The position numbers and the translations under genes are program-made. Shown here piece by piece: positions 36,483-48,339 of a stretch of DNA of 64,000 nucleotides. Each line of letters opens with the position of its first letter. Position 1 is the stretch's first letter. A model generated the notes under the pieces. That model had not been told where the DNA came from. It saw only the letters and a list, made by a program, of their open reading frames with translations, and searched no databases. Location: positions 8,809,001-8,873,000 of the forward strand of contig OX387204.1 in assembly GCA_947561715.1 (NCBI GenBank), in the 5' to 3' direction. This DNA is from Ascidia mentula. Taxonomy: Eukaryota; Chordata; Ascidiacea; Phlebobranchia; Ascidiidae.

Positions 36483-37083
36483 TAAGCTGCGCGATGGCAG
36501 CCTTAATCATCACCGCGTAGGTGGGTAGGTGTAGGTGCTTCCAAAGTGAAGAAATAGCTTTTGCAGCCGCGAGACAACGCCGTCCTTTTTAGATCGTTTA
36601 CGGACCAACGGCTGCGAAAGGTCCAGTCGCCGTGGCTTGCACCGGCGTGGCGGCCGTCGCGCTTTAGGAACGAAGTACAACTATTCCGTGGCGCGGCGGG
36701 TGGCCTGCATCGCCGCTTTGCAACGAACTTAGGCTTGGGGAGTATGAGCAAATCGAGAAATGGTCTGCGTCGCGTGACCGCTTAATACAGGAAAAAACTG
36801 CACAAAATCAAAGCCGGACTGGTGGCGAGGACATGTCGCGACCCAAAATTTAGCTTAGAAAGTCTCAAAAATGTGGAAAAAGTTGTAAGAGAGAACTTGT
36901 TGCCCAATGCAAGACGAAAATCTTTTATGACCTTCACTCAAAATGCAGGTGTGCTGTAAGCTTACAACTCGACCACCCGTGGCTTCAAAATCTGTGGACT
37001 TCGATTTTCGTTAAGGCGATAAATATAAAAAAATTGCAAAACAAGTAGTAAATGAAACTTTCATCGCACTTGCATGTGTATAG
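36483..37083. other. Unassigned GC-rich segment
   Basis: About 600 bases, clearly more GC-rich to about 36780 than its surroundings (GGCGTGGCGGCCGTCGCGC). Short frames on both strands have no recognisable domain. It may be a remnant of an unrecognised repeat. Confidence 0.3.
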
Positions 37084-38200
37084 TTGTTCATCGGTTGGGA
37101 AAATTACTTGACAGCATTTTGTATTTTCGGTGATGGGCTTTTCTTTCTTTTATTCTTTCGTTTTGATGTTGTTGTTGTTGTTGCTTTAACCGGTGTTGAA
37201 GTTGGAGTTTCTAAATCGTTGGTGGAGTATCTAATTGTTGGTGGGAGAAGGGTTGGGTCGATGTGTTGAACTGGTGGCTGGAGTTTTTGTCGGTTTCGGA
37301 GCGGTGTTGGTACGTAAAGGGGTGATGAAGGCGGATGCATATGGACAGTTCTTTCGGGCGTTATGTAGGATGTGTCTTCGGCTGTGGTAGTGGTGGTTGT
37401 AGCGGTTGTGTGGGAGGTCTCTTCTTCCGATGAGGATGTTTCTTCCACCTCGTCTCCAGTTGGGTTGGAGTCTTCCTCCATTGGCTCTTTGCTTGTTTCT
37501 TTCTTCTTCTTTTTCTCGGCTAGTATGTGGCATTCGGGCTCGTTGTGTCCGTCTGCCTTGCAGTAGTCACAATGGGGAGGCTGTGATGTATGAAAGGCTG
37601 ATACTAGGTGTTCCCCCAGTTTGAGGTCTCTTGCCAGAGGGTTCTTTTGGAGTACGGATCTCTTCATGATGAAGGCTCGTTTTCCGTTGCTGATGTGGTA
37701 TTGGTCGTATAGCCGCCAACCCCGTGACACTGGCGCGTAGCGGCTCAGCAGTGTCTGGATTGGCTGCCAATTTTTTGGCTTGCGCCTCATTAGTAGTGTA
37801 AAACACGGCTTTTCCATTAGGAAGGAGGGTATTACCATTTAGATTGCTTATGGCAAAGTTTAGATTGCCTCCCGGTTCAGCCCGGGATTGAATCTTGCCT
37901 CTACTTCTCCTTCTCGCTCAATGCGGAAGGGATCATCTTCCGGGTTATCAACATTAGTGGCGGCAACGGGCGCATAAGAGGGGCCAGCAGTGGCACTCGC
38001 CATAAAGTTAGTGTGCCCACACTATAAGGCTGGTTGTAGCAAGTCTCACCTCGGATTTGTGGTGCCGTCTACGTTCCAGCAGTCCCGCATGATATAGTCC
38101 AGATAAATCCGTAATCCAAAAGTTCGTCGTGCTATCTAACACTGCCTTCTTTTCTTCCTCACTTCTTCACTGCCTTCTTTGCGCCTTTGCTGGCTGCCAT
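37084..38200 (-). mobile_element. ORF1-only Tx1-like LINE relative, inverted copy
   Basis: Reads on the minus strand from a 5' leader (to about 38200) homologous to the leader of the plus-strand copies. ATG at 38003-38001 (MASATAGPSYAPVAATNV...), then EREGEVEARFNPGLNRE, WQPIQTLLSRYAPVSRGWRL, a CCHC knuckle CDYCKADGHNEPEC, and a long Thr/Ser/acidic tail ending near 37104. There is a break near codon 50, and the C-terminal Cys-rich domain is missing. Diverged from, but clearly of the same family as, the array at 38277-41098. Confidence 0.75.
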
Positions 38201-38276
38201 TTTCGCTTCGTGTGACTTGTTTCAATCGAGCAAATACGCGTTACTCATCGTTGTTTACTTCAGTTACGTTGCGTGG

Positions 38277-39308
38277 AATGACGAGGAGAGAGTCGTCATC
38301 AGTTACGTACCCCCTAAGATCAAACAGCAGCCAATCCAGGCACTGCTGAGCCACTACGCGCCAGTGTCCCGGGGTTGGCGACTCTACGATCAGTACCGCA
38401 TCAGCAATGGCAAAAGAGCATTTATCATGAAGAGGTCCGTCCTCCAACACAACCCCATCCCCAGAGAGCTCAAGCTCGGGGAACACGTGGTATCGGCGTT
38501 CCACATATCGCAGCCACCGCACTGCGACCATTGCAAGGCCGATGGCCACGACAAGAAATATTGCTCCATCCTCACAGAAAAGAGAAAGAAGAAACACACC
38601 AAACACAACCAGATAGAGACCAAGGAGCAGAGCGAGCGTGGCGCTACCCCCACTGAGGAAAATGGTGACACTTCTTCTCCCGAGGAAGACTCCGACTCCA
38701 CAACAACTGATGAGGAATCTACATCCCCCATAAAATCCACTGACAAGTTGTCACCAAATCTCATCCCCCTTATCATTGAAGCACGTGCCCAAAAACAAGC
38801 CCAAGACTCTGAACCAGATGAAATTCCAGCTGAACTCCCATGCGCCGACCAGCCACCAACAACATCTACCCCGTTCAAGCCGGTGGTAGGACGAAAACAA
38901 AAAAGGAAGAAAAGCCCTTCACCTAAGAAACAATACTCGAAGTGCTGCCGCACTATGTTCCCGCCCGACTAAAGGCACTACATATGCAAATGCACCATCC
39001 CTCACCTTCGATGCCCGTGCGGGCAGTGGACCAAAACAGTATCTTATACAGGCACGCGATGTCTCAATTCAAACTGTAAAAGTCTACATATACGGTGCAC
39101 CTGTGGTCGTTACCATGAGACTGCAGAACCAAAAACATGCCACTGCGGAATTAGAATACCGCAGGATTTTATTACCACTATGTGACGTGTTCTCTTTTCG
39201 ATGTATTTATCGCATCGTAAACCCTTAGACTACATTTCCCTTTTCGCCCGAGACCCATGTTGTGTTTCCTAATTCGTGGCAGCATTGTTATGACGCCCGA
39301 ATAAAATA
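38277..39308 (+). mobile_element. ORF1-only LINE-like unit I (5' truncated)
   Basis: Near-identical to 39789-40820 with an offset of exactly 1512 bases. Contains the second half of ORF1 (IKQQPIQALLSHYAPVSRGW, knuckle CDHCKADGHDKKYC, acidic linker, SPSPKKQ) and a Cys-rich tail that is separated from the main frame here by a stop near 38969. It ends in the 3' sequence CCCGAATAAAATA, shared with the longer LINE that ends at about 55015. Confidence 0.8.
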
Positions 39309-40820
39309 CTTACGTTACTTATAACAGCAAAGAAGGCAAGTTAGTTTCTGGCTCTTAGCCCTTGGATTACGCAGAAATTGGATTATATCATCTGGGATTT
39401 TCCGGAACGTATTCCAGGACCACAAATCCAAGGTGAGCAGTTGGACAAACTGTCTTATAGTATTGCGCACTGAAGTATGGCAGGTGCTAAAAACCATGCA
39501 GCCACGTCTTATGCTGCAGTAGCGGCCCAAAACGTTGATAACACTGACGATGACCCCTTCCACATTGAGCGGGATGGAGAGGTAGGAGCGAGATTCAATC
39601 CCGGGCTGAACCGGGAGGCGATCTACAACCTCCTCAAAACAATGAACTTTGCAATAAGAAACCTAAATGGTATCAACCTTCTTCCTAACGGAAAGGTAAT
39701 ATTTTATACCACCAATGAGGCGCAAGCGAAACAATTGGCCAAGCAGATCACCGACTCCTCGTCGGCGGTCTACGCTAACGCGTGGACCAATGACGAGGAG
39801 AGAGTCGTCATCAGTTACGTACCCCCTAAGATCAAACAGCAGCCAATCCAGGCACTGCTGAGCCACTACGCGCCAGTGTCCCGGGGTTGGCGACTCTACG
39901 ATCAGTACCGCATCAGCAATGGCAAAAGAGCATTTATCATGAAGAGGTCCGTCCTCCAACACAACCCCATCCCCAGAGAGCTCAAGCTCGGGGAACACGT
40001 GGTATTGGCGTTCCATATATCGTAGCCACCGCACTGCGACCATTGCAAGGCCGATGGCCACGACAAGAAATATTGCTCCATCCTCACAGAAAAGAGAAAG
40101 AAGAAACACACCAAACACAACCAGATAGAGACCAAGGAGCAGAGCGAGTGTGGCGCTACCCCCACTGAGGAAAATGGTGACACTTCTTCTCCCGAGGAAG
40201 ACTCCGACTCCACAACAACTGATGAGGAATCTACATCCCCCATAAAATCCACTGACAAGTTGTCACCAAATCTCATCCCCCTTATCATTGAAGCACGTGC
40301 CCAAAAACAAGCCCAAGACTCTGAACCAGATGAAATTCCAGCTGAACTCCCATGCGCCGACCAGCCACCAACAACATCTACCCCGTTTAAGCCGGTGGTA
40401 GGACGAAAACAAAAAAGGAAGAAAAGCCCTTCACCTAAGAAACAACATGCGAAGTGCTGCCGCACTATGTTCCCGCCCGACGAAAAGCACTACATGTGCA
40501 AATGCACCATCCCCCACCTTCGATGCCCGTGCGGGCAGTGGACCAAAACAGTATCTTATACAGGCACGCGATGTCTCAATTCAAACTGTAAAAGTCTACA
40601 TATACGGTGCACCTGTGGTCGTTACCATGAGACTGCAGAACCAAAAACATGCCACTGCGGAATTAGAATACCGCAGGATTTTATTACCACTATGTGACGT
40701 GTTCTCTTTTCGATGTATTTATCGCATCGTAAACCCTTAGACTACATTTCCCTTTTCGCTCGAGACCCATGTTGTGTTTCCTAATTTGTGGCAGCATTGT
40801 TATGACGCCCGAATAAAATA
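39309..40820 (+). mobile_element. ORF1-only LINE-like unit II (full 1512-bp unit)
   Basis: Complete unit: a 168-bp leader, ATG at 39477, ORF1 and a 3' end CCCGAATAAAATA at 40820, directly followed by the leader of the next unit. ORF1 starts MAGAKNHAATSYAAVAAQNV, has GARFNPGLNREAIYNLLKT, the knuckle CDHCKADGHDKKYC and the tail CKCTIPHLRCPCGQW...CTCGRY...CHCGIRIPQDF. One CAG-to-TAG change at about 40023 interrupts it relative to unit I. No endonuclease or reverse transcriptase follows, so it resembles the mammalian half-L1 (HAL1) arrangement. Confidence 0.8.
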
Positions 40821-41098
40821 CTTACGTTACTTATAACAGCAAAGAAGGCAAGTTAGTTTCTGGCTCTTAGCCCTTGGATTACGCAGAAATTGGATTATAT
40901 CATCTGGGATTTTCCGGAACGTATTCCAGGACCACAAATCCAAGGTGAGCAGTTGGACAAACTGTCTTATAGTATTGCGCACTGAAGTATGGCAGGTGCT
41001 AAAAACCCTGCAGGCACGTCTTATGCTGCAGTAGCGGCCCAAAACGTTGATAACACTGACGATGACCCCTTCCGCATTGAGCGGGATGGAGAGGTAGT
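40821..41098 (+). mobile_element. ORF1-only LINE-like unit III (5' end only)
   Basis: Leader plus the first codons of ORF1 (to ERDGEV), matching unit II at the same 1512-bp offset. It stops abruptly at about 41098, where the 5' region of the larger LINE begins. Confidence 0.75.
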
Positions 41099-41170
41099 GA
41101 GAAGCCAAAGAAAGGGTGTGTGAGAGGCCTGTTTTGTTAAGCCTCTCAGATCAGGAAGTTTTTCTAGTGG

Positions 41171-41750
41171 TGTAGATTCCCAAACCCGATTTCGTTAGTT
41201 CTTTCCATTACGTTTTCTATGTTTGGCACAACTTCTGTTATTGCGTCACAAAGGCTGCGCAGTAGCCGTGCGCGTGCAGACCGCATGGTTGTGTTTTTCT
41301 TCTTTGCTAGTTGTGTTACCAGTTATTGTGGTATCTTTAATAATAATGATTCTATTTGAATAAGCAAAACTGCGAAATAGTTTGTTTACTGTGCCTTGCA
41401 ACAATTGAAACTTTACTGGATTATAATAATGCTACTGAAAAATGTGTTGTCACAACGGACAATTCTCTGAATAAGATCGGTCGCAAAACAGTTCGGTAAG
41501 TGCGATTGATTTTGCTATAGTGTAAATTTGTTTACGTATTGATTGTACAATTGTGTTTCTTTACTAGAAACCGCTCCCGTTCCGGCGCCGTGACTTTGCG
41601 CCCGTCATTCATTTCACATTGAATACAACTGTGTTTTGTGTCCTGTACTTGGTGACTACCTGGGAAGCTAGGAGCGCGTTTCGAGACATTTTGTGCTGAA
41701 CCGCTGTGCAACGTGTAGCGTTACCGATCGGCTAGAAAAAGCACGTTACA
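41171..41750 (+). repeat. 5' LTR of BEL/Pao element
   Basis: 580 bp, begins TGTAGATTCCC and ends GTTACA. Same length and, by eye, same sequence as the 3' LTR. I did not recognise the primer-binding site. Confidence 0.92.
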
Positions 41751-41797
41751 TACAAGTTTCGAACTGTCATTGTTACAACCGTTTGTGACGTCACAAC

Positions 41798-44700
41798 ATG
41801 CCTGTCCTGACAAAGAAGAAGAGAAAACGGCTTGGCTGTGCATTAAAACAGTTACAAGACGATTACCTCGATGCTGAGAGGATGATGCTCAACCGCGAAA
41901 AGGAAAAACTGCAAGAAGCGTTGCTTGCCGTAGAAGCAAGCTATACCGAGGCTATGAACCTGTGTGAAGATATGTCCGATGAGGCCACGATGCCGGGAAG
42001 TGTGTCTCGAAAAAGGGATTGTGTTCGAGGCAAGAACGAGTTCGACATTCGCGTCAGGCAGTGGCTGCGCGACATTTCAACACCGGTGCCTGTCTCGGAA
42101 GCTGGTAGCCGTTCACCGCCCGCCAGTAGAACGTCGAAACGATGTGAATCCACTATTCACACTGGGAGCGTAAGATCTTCTAGGAGCTCGACATACAGTA
42201 TTAAGTTAAAGGAAAGTCGTGTGAAGCTAAATCTTGCTCGATTAGCACGCAAGCAAGATGAAGAACGAAAAGAAGAGGAATTAAAACAGGCCGAGTTCAC
42301 CCTGGATAAACGAAAATTGGAAGCTGAAATCGCTGATCGCGAATCTCAACGGAAGTTGGAACTAGCAGAAGCCGAACTGAACGCATGGGAAGAAGTTGCC
42401 AGCGTTTGTTCGTTTAAATACGAACAACGAAAAGATACAGTGTGTCCCAAGAATCCTGAAGAATTAGTGATCGAAGATCCTAAACCAAATGAAGTAAAAT
42501 TCAAGGAATTCGAATGTCCTCGTCGCCAAAAGGTACCACGTGATAACATTTACTCGCCACATAATGGGCGTACCTCTCCGACGCAGTTTAGACCTCATTA
42601 TACGGAGGTTGGTGAACGTTTTCTGCCAAAACCACAAATAACAAAGTTTGATGGCGATCCTATGGACTATTGGTCATTTGCAAATCGATACAAAATTCAT
42701 ATTGCTAGCAGATTAGACTGTGATGATTTAAGACTTACATATTTGCTGCAACATTGCACGCCGAGTGTCAATGAAAAGCTGAGGCACTATACGTCATCCT
42801 CAAACCCTGCAATAAGCTACGAACTTGCTTGGAAAGAACTGTACGAACGCTATGGTCAACCACATATTATCGCTCGTTGCTGCGAAAAGAAGTTGCAAGA
42901 AAGTCCGAAGATTGGGCGAAACGACCCCGACGGTTTGGAAAAGTTGGCCGTCCTCCTTAAGAGATGCTGCGTATCTTTGGAGGAAATCACGGGTATGTCT
43001 ACCGTTGATTCTGTCGGTTTTATTGTTGCTATTGCTAGCAAGCTACCTGTGGAGATGCAATGCAAATGGGTTTCTGCATCTGTTGCATTGCAAAGGGAAA
43101 CGGGTAGGGTCGCGCGTTTCGCGGATTTTGCGAATTTCGTTGTGAAGCAGAGCGAGGAAGCCAACTCGATATATGGGAAAGGTCTCTTTCCTTCAGGCCC
43201 TGAAAAGAATCAAGGTGTCAAACGACAAAAGGCGACGTCATGCAACGCCATTGCTTCTACTGGTGCACAGAAATCGGTGCAGAAGGAAAACCAGTCAACA
43301 CAACGAAAGAAACCGTGTCCTTGTTGTGCAAAGCCGCATGACCTCGACGTCTGCTTTGCGTTTAAACGAAAACCGCATCGTGAGCGACGACAATTTGTGA
43401 GAGCGAAAGGTTTGTGTTTCCGGTGTCTTGAAGTGGGACACATGGTTGTTGATTGTAGCAGTAAGACAGTTTGCCATGAGGAAGGTTGTGGAAGTGCATA
43501 CCATCATGTGCTTCTGCACAATCCGGCGAGACCCCGACCGACGGACGCATCTTCGGAGGACAAGAATGGAAATGACTCAGCGTCTTTGAAACAGGGTAGT
43601 TGCTTGAATACCGTGGGCTGTCATGACAGCAACTCAATGTCCGCTTGGTTAGACATTGTTCCTGTTCGAGTCCGCGTTGGGGACAAGGAAATTGAAACAT
43701 ATGCTCTGCTGGACACTGGTTCAGACAAAACCTTCTGTGAGAAACGGCTGATGAACATGTTGGATGTTGAGGTAGAAGGCGAACCAGTTCGAATGCAGCT
43801 CGGGTCGATCAATGGTGCAAGGGAGCTGAACACCGTGAAAATCTCCATGTCAGTACTGCCCTTGATGGGAGGAGAGGAGTTCAATTTACCGGAAGTGACG
43901 CTACTTGACGAAATACCTGTTCCGCCTGAGCATGTCCCAAAGTTTGGAGCATCTGTTCGTCCCAAGCATCTGCAGGGAGTGCATTTACCGCAAATCAAAG
44001 GTGGGTCTGTCACATTACTTATTGGTACAGACAACTACTTAGTTCATCGATGTTTGGAGAGTCGGTTCTCTCCTGATCCGGAGTACCCGGACGCTGTCAA
44101 AACGCCTCTGGGTTGGTTGCTAAGAGGTTATGCTCCACAGAAAACCCCCAGGGGCTGTAGTTTTCTGTTGCAGGGAATTGAACGTTTCAATCCCTTTAAT
44201 AACATCGATGACGTCATCGTGACCGATGATGGTGAAACTTACCCCATGCGAAGTGGTGATTTGGGGGATGCTGAATCCTTCCTACAGTGGCTCCGGAGCA
44301 ACAGGGAAGCAATGGAGTTTGGATTGAAGTTTTCAGCGGAGGACGTCATTGCATATGACATCATGACCAAGCAAGTGGAACACAAAGATGGACATTACCA
44401 GCTGCCACTGTTGTGGCGAAATTCGGCAGATATTCTTCCCAACACTTTGAAATTGGCACAGAAACGACTGTCTGGTCTTAAGTAGCGTTTGTCGCATGAT
44501 GCAAGTTTAAGTCAAAGGTATGTACAGCAGATGCAAATCCTTCTGGATAAGGGTTATGCCGAACGGGTACCAGAAGAAGAAATTAGTACTGACGGTCGGA
44601 AGTGGTACCTTCCTCACCATCCCGTGGTCAACCCAAAGAAGCCGGAAAAGCTTCGGATCGTTTTTGACTGTGCCGCAAAGTGCGACGGTAACTCTATAAA

Positions 44701-47299
44701 CGACCACTTGATGAAAGGACCAGACTTGATGAACTCGTTGGTTGGAGTGCTTTTGAGATTCCGCAAAGAAGCCGTGGCTTTGGTTGCGGACATAGAAGCC
44801 ATGTTCCACCAAGTACGCGTCACACAGCAGGATCGTGACGCCCTTAGATTCCTGTGGTGGCCAGGAGGCGACACACTAAAGGACCCTGTGCCGCACCGAA
44901 TGACTGTTCATTTATTTGGCGCAAAGTCGTCCCCAAGCTGCGCCACATTCTGCCTACGTGAAACTGCACGTGAATTTGGGAAGTTTTTTTATCCTCGTGT
45001 CACCGAGGTCGTGAGAAAAAACTTTTATGTGGACGATTGTTTATTATCAATCCCCACAGAAGCAATGGGAATGAAAATGGTGGAAAATTTAAGAAGTTTG
45101 CTGTCCATGGGAGGTTTCAGGCTGACAAAATGGTTGTCATCGAGTGACGCTGTGACGACCTCTGTTCCTAATGAGGAAAGGTCCAAATCAATCCAGAACA
45201 TTCCGCTTGGCGGAGAGGTACAGGAACGTGTTCTGGGAATCAGCTGGCGTCTTCCAGAGGACGAATTTGGATTTAATGTCGTCCTGCCGGACAAACCGAT
45301 CACGCGACGTGGAATGCTCTCTGTGACAAACTCCTTGTTTGACCCCCTTGGATTCGTTGCACCCGTGGTCCTAGAAGCTCGATTGATCTACAGGGACGTG
45401 TGTCAACAGAAGATTGGATGGGACGATGTCGTGCCGACCACGGATCAAGCCAGGTGGCGAAAATGGCGAGAAAGCCTCTGTGAGCTTTGTGAGGTAAGAA
45501 TACCTCGTTTTTATCGAATGACCACCAATGCGTCCAAAGTACAGTTACATGTTTTTGCTGACGCTTCGTCAGAAGCACGAGGTTGTGCTTGTTACCTGAG
45601 GTCAGTAGATGACCGCTCGAACGTTACGTGCTCGCTGGTGATGGGCAAATCACTGCTTTCCGGTTCAGGAAGGCAAACCATACCACGACTGGAACTGGAG
45701 GCTGCTTTGGATGCAGTGAAAATGTCACGAACAGTGAAGGAGGAACTTGATTTAGAAGACTGTCCTTGTCTGTTTTGGACAGACTCATCCATTGTGCTGC
45801 AGAGTTTGCACGCCGACAGCAAGAACTTTCCTATATTTGCGCGAAATCGAATTACACAGATTTTGAATCACTCATGTGTCCATGATTGGATGCACGTGCC
45901 AACCGACGAGAACCCGGCTGATGCAGCGTCTCGCGGTGTTACTGCCAATGCACTGTGCAGTGGAATGTGGTTAACCGGACCTGAGTTTCTGCGAAAGACA
46001 CCCGACCAGTGGCCAAATCGTTTCACCAAGATACCAACTACTGCTGAGGTCTACAAAAGCTTTGACTTGGAAAGAATCAAGGCGGATGTTTTCCTCACAA
46101 CGCTCGAAGAAAAAGGCACTGATCGTTTGATTGGCTATTTTTCGTCACTACATCGTTTGAAGCTGGCAACTGCATGGTTGCTCAGGTTTAAACGCTACTT
46201 GTACTGTAAAGCGAAAAAGAAAGAGGTGACCGTGTCACACTCGCCTATATCCGTTGACGAATTAATAATTGCTGAGTCAGAACTTGTCAAGTTTGTGCAG
46301 CGTCAGCACTTTGCTGACTGGCTTGCATCGCTACCCACGGGTAAACTGCTGCCAAAATCTGCGCTCTATAGGCTCGACCCTATATTGAAGGACGACATAC
46401 TTCGTGTTGGCGGCAGACTCGACAACGCGAGGTTGTGCTACGAAACAAGGCATCCGGCGATTCTGCCCAATGATTGTCGCCTAACGGAATTAATTGCCCA
46501 AGAAATTCACGCCCAAGGTGCGGGGCATGCTGGTATCAACTACACATTGAGTTTGTTGTGCCAGCGCTACTGGATAGTGAACGCCCGAGCGACTGTTCGT
46601 CGGGTTATACACCATTGCTTGTTTTGCCGACGAAGAAATGCCAGGCCAGGTCAGCAGCTGATGGCTGACCTGCCTCCGTCCAGATTGCAGGTTGACGAAC
46701 CACCATTCTCACACGTCGGTGTGGACTATTTCGGACCTTTGCTGATCAGACAACGCAGATGCGAAATTAAAAGGTACGGATGTCTGTTTACGTGTATGAC
46801 GACACGTGCTGTTCATCTAGAAGTTGCTGCCGACCTAACTACAGACGCCTTTTTGAACGTCTTGAGGCGATTTCTTGCACGACGTGGTCCAATATCACAC
46901 ATTTACTCGGATAATGGAACCAATTTCGTCGGAGCAAACCGCGTTATGAAGGAAGACGTGGAGAAATGGAACCAAAATCAGATCTGCGACTACCTGCGCC
47001 AGCGGAAGGTGAAGTGGTCGTTCAACCCACCAGGAGCAAGCCACATGGGTGGAGTGTGGGAACGGATGATCAGAACCGTCCGAAGAATTATGATGGCGAT
47101 TTATCCTGAGGGAAAACTAGACGATGACGCTCTCGGTAGAGTTACCGAACTATTCCATGACAAACACCAGGTGGTGAGGAGCGTTGAAGTGAAGACGGCC
47201 GGCGGCGTCCTCAGGAGACCCATCACTAAACTCTGCGTGGTAATCCCTGCCGCACAGGATGAGACTGAACTGAAAACTGTTTGTGAATCTTTGTGTTGA
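41798..47299 (+). other. BEL/Pao gag-pol coding region (fossil)
   Basis: Parts in order: a Lys/Glu-rich coiled-coil gag N-terminus, a gag core near 42600-43150 (PQITKFDGDPMDYWSF), zinc-binding Cys clusters near 43315-43460 (CFRCLEVGHMVVDC), aspartic protease near 43700 (YALLDTGSDKTFC), reverse transcriptase about 44580-45100 (FYVDDCLLS), RNase H about 45540-45930 (VFADASSEARGCA, FWTDSSIVL), and integrase with its zinc motif from about 46480 (GHAGINYTLSLL, HHCLFCRRRNA, YSDNGTNFVGAN). Normally a single polyprotein in this family. Treated as a recent fossil with about two breaks. Confidence 0.85.
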
Positions 47300-47337
47300 T
47301 GTAAAATTGGTACAATGCCCAATTTTGGGGGGGAGGA

Positions 47338-47917
47338 TGTAGATTCCCAAACCCGATTTCGTTAGTTCTTTCCATTACGTTTTCTATGTTTGGCACAACT
47401 TCTGTTATTGCGTCACAAAGGCTGCGCAGTAGCCGTGCGCGTGCAGACCGCATGGTTGTGTTTTTCTTCTTTGCTAGTTGTGTTACCAGTTATTGTGGTA
47501 TCTTTAATAATAATGATTCTATTTGAATAAGCAAAACTGCGAAATAGTTTGTTTACTGTGCCTTGCAACAATTGAAACTTTACTGGATTATAATAATGCT
47601 ACTGAAAAATGTGTTGTCACAACGGACAATTCTCTGAATAAGATCGGTCGCAAAACAGTTCGGTAAGTGCGATTGATTTTGCTATAGTGTAAATTTGTTT
47701 ACGTATTGATTGTACAATTGTGTTTCTTTACTAGAAACCGCTCCCGTTCCGGCGCCGTGACTTTGCGCCCGTCATTCATTTCACATTGAATACAACTGTG
47801 TTTTGTGTCCTGTACTTGGTGACTACCTGGGAAGCTAGGAGCGCGTTTCGAGACATTTTGTGCTGAACCGCTGTGCAACGTGTAGCGTTACCGATCGGCT
47901 AGAAAAAGCACGTTACA
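47338..47917 (+). repeat. 3' LTR of BEL/Pao element
   Basis: 580 bp, preceded directly by a G-rich polypurine tract, ends GTTACA, then the AGTGG target duplicate. Confidence 0.92.
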
Positions 47918-47960
47918 AGTGGCTTTGTTTCAAGCCTTGTTCCAGGAAGCTGAAAGTCAA

Positions 47961-48260
47961 AGAAAGCGGCTTGTTTTCTCACGTGACCCGTGATCAGTGA
48001 AGCGGAAAATTTTGTTAATTTTCCCTTCAATTGTTTTTGTCTCCCGCCTGCTAATTGGAAAGAAAGCGGCTTGTTTTCTCACGTGACCCGTGATCAGTGA
48101 AGCGGAAAATTTTGTTTATTTTCCCTTCAATTGTTTTTGTCTCCCGCCTGCTAATTGGAAAGAAAGCGGCTTGTTTTCTCACGTGACCCGTGATCAGTGA
48201 AGCGAAAAATTGTGTCTATTTTCCCTTCAATTCTTTTGTTTCCCGCCCGCCTCTTGGATT
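47961..48260 (+). repeat. Three 100-bp tandem monomers upstream of LINE ORF1
   Basis: Units start at 47961, 48061 and 48161, with exact 100-bp spacing. Each begins AGAAAGCGGCTTGTTTTCTC and includes ACGTGACCCGTGATCAGTGA. Units 1 and 2 are nearly identical; unit 3 is more diverged. They lie 80 bp upstream of the ORF1 start, in the 5' region of the Tx1-like LINE. Tandem 5' monomers act as promoters in some L1 families; that role here is inference. Confidence 0.85.
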
Positions 48261-48339
48261 GACTTGTTTCTTATAGCCTAGCCCTTTTTAGGGCTGCCAA
48301 GTAAGGCTAGCATGTGTAGTCCAGCCTTGACGTGTATAA

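Larger units (their letters stand above)
41171..47917 (+). mobile_element. BEL/Pao LTR retrotransposon, young, nearly whole
   Basis: 6747 bp with two 580-bp LTRs (41171-41750 and 47338-47917), TG...CA ends and a 5-bp target duplication AGTGG at 41166-41170 and 47918-47922. A purine-rich G tract precedes the 3' LTR. I found no differences between the LTRs when reading them side by side, which points to a very recent insertion. The coding region carries gag, protease, reverse transcriptase, RNase H and integrase parts in BEL order. It looks almost whole, with about two breaks in the coding region. No envelope-like frame. It sits inside the 5' region of the Tx1-like LINE. Confidence 0.9.

Noticed and set aside
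47961-48260. CRISPR-like array
   Set aside because: The 100-bp units are contiguous with no spacers and lie upstream of a LINE ORF1.
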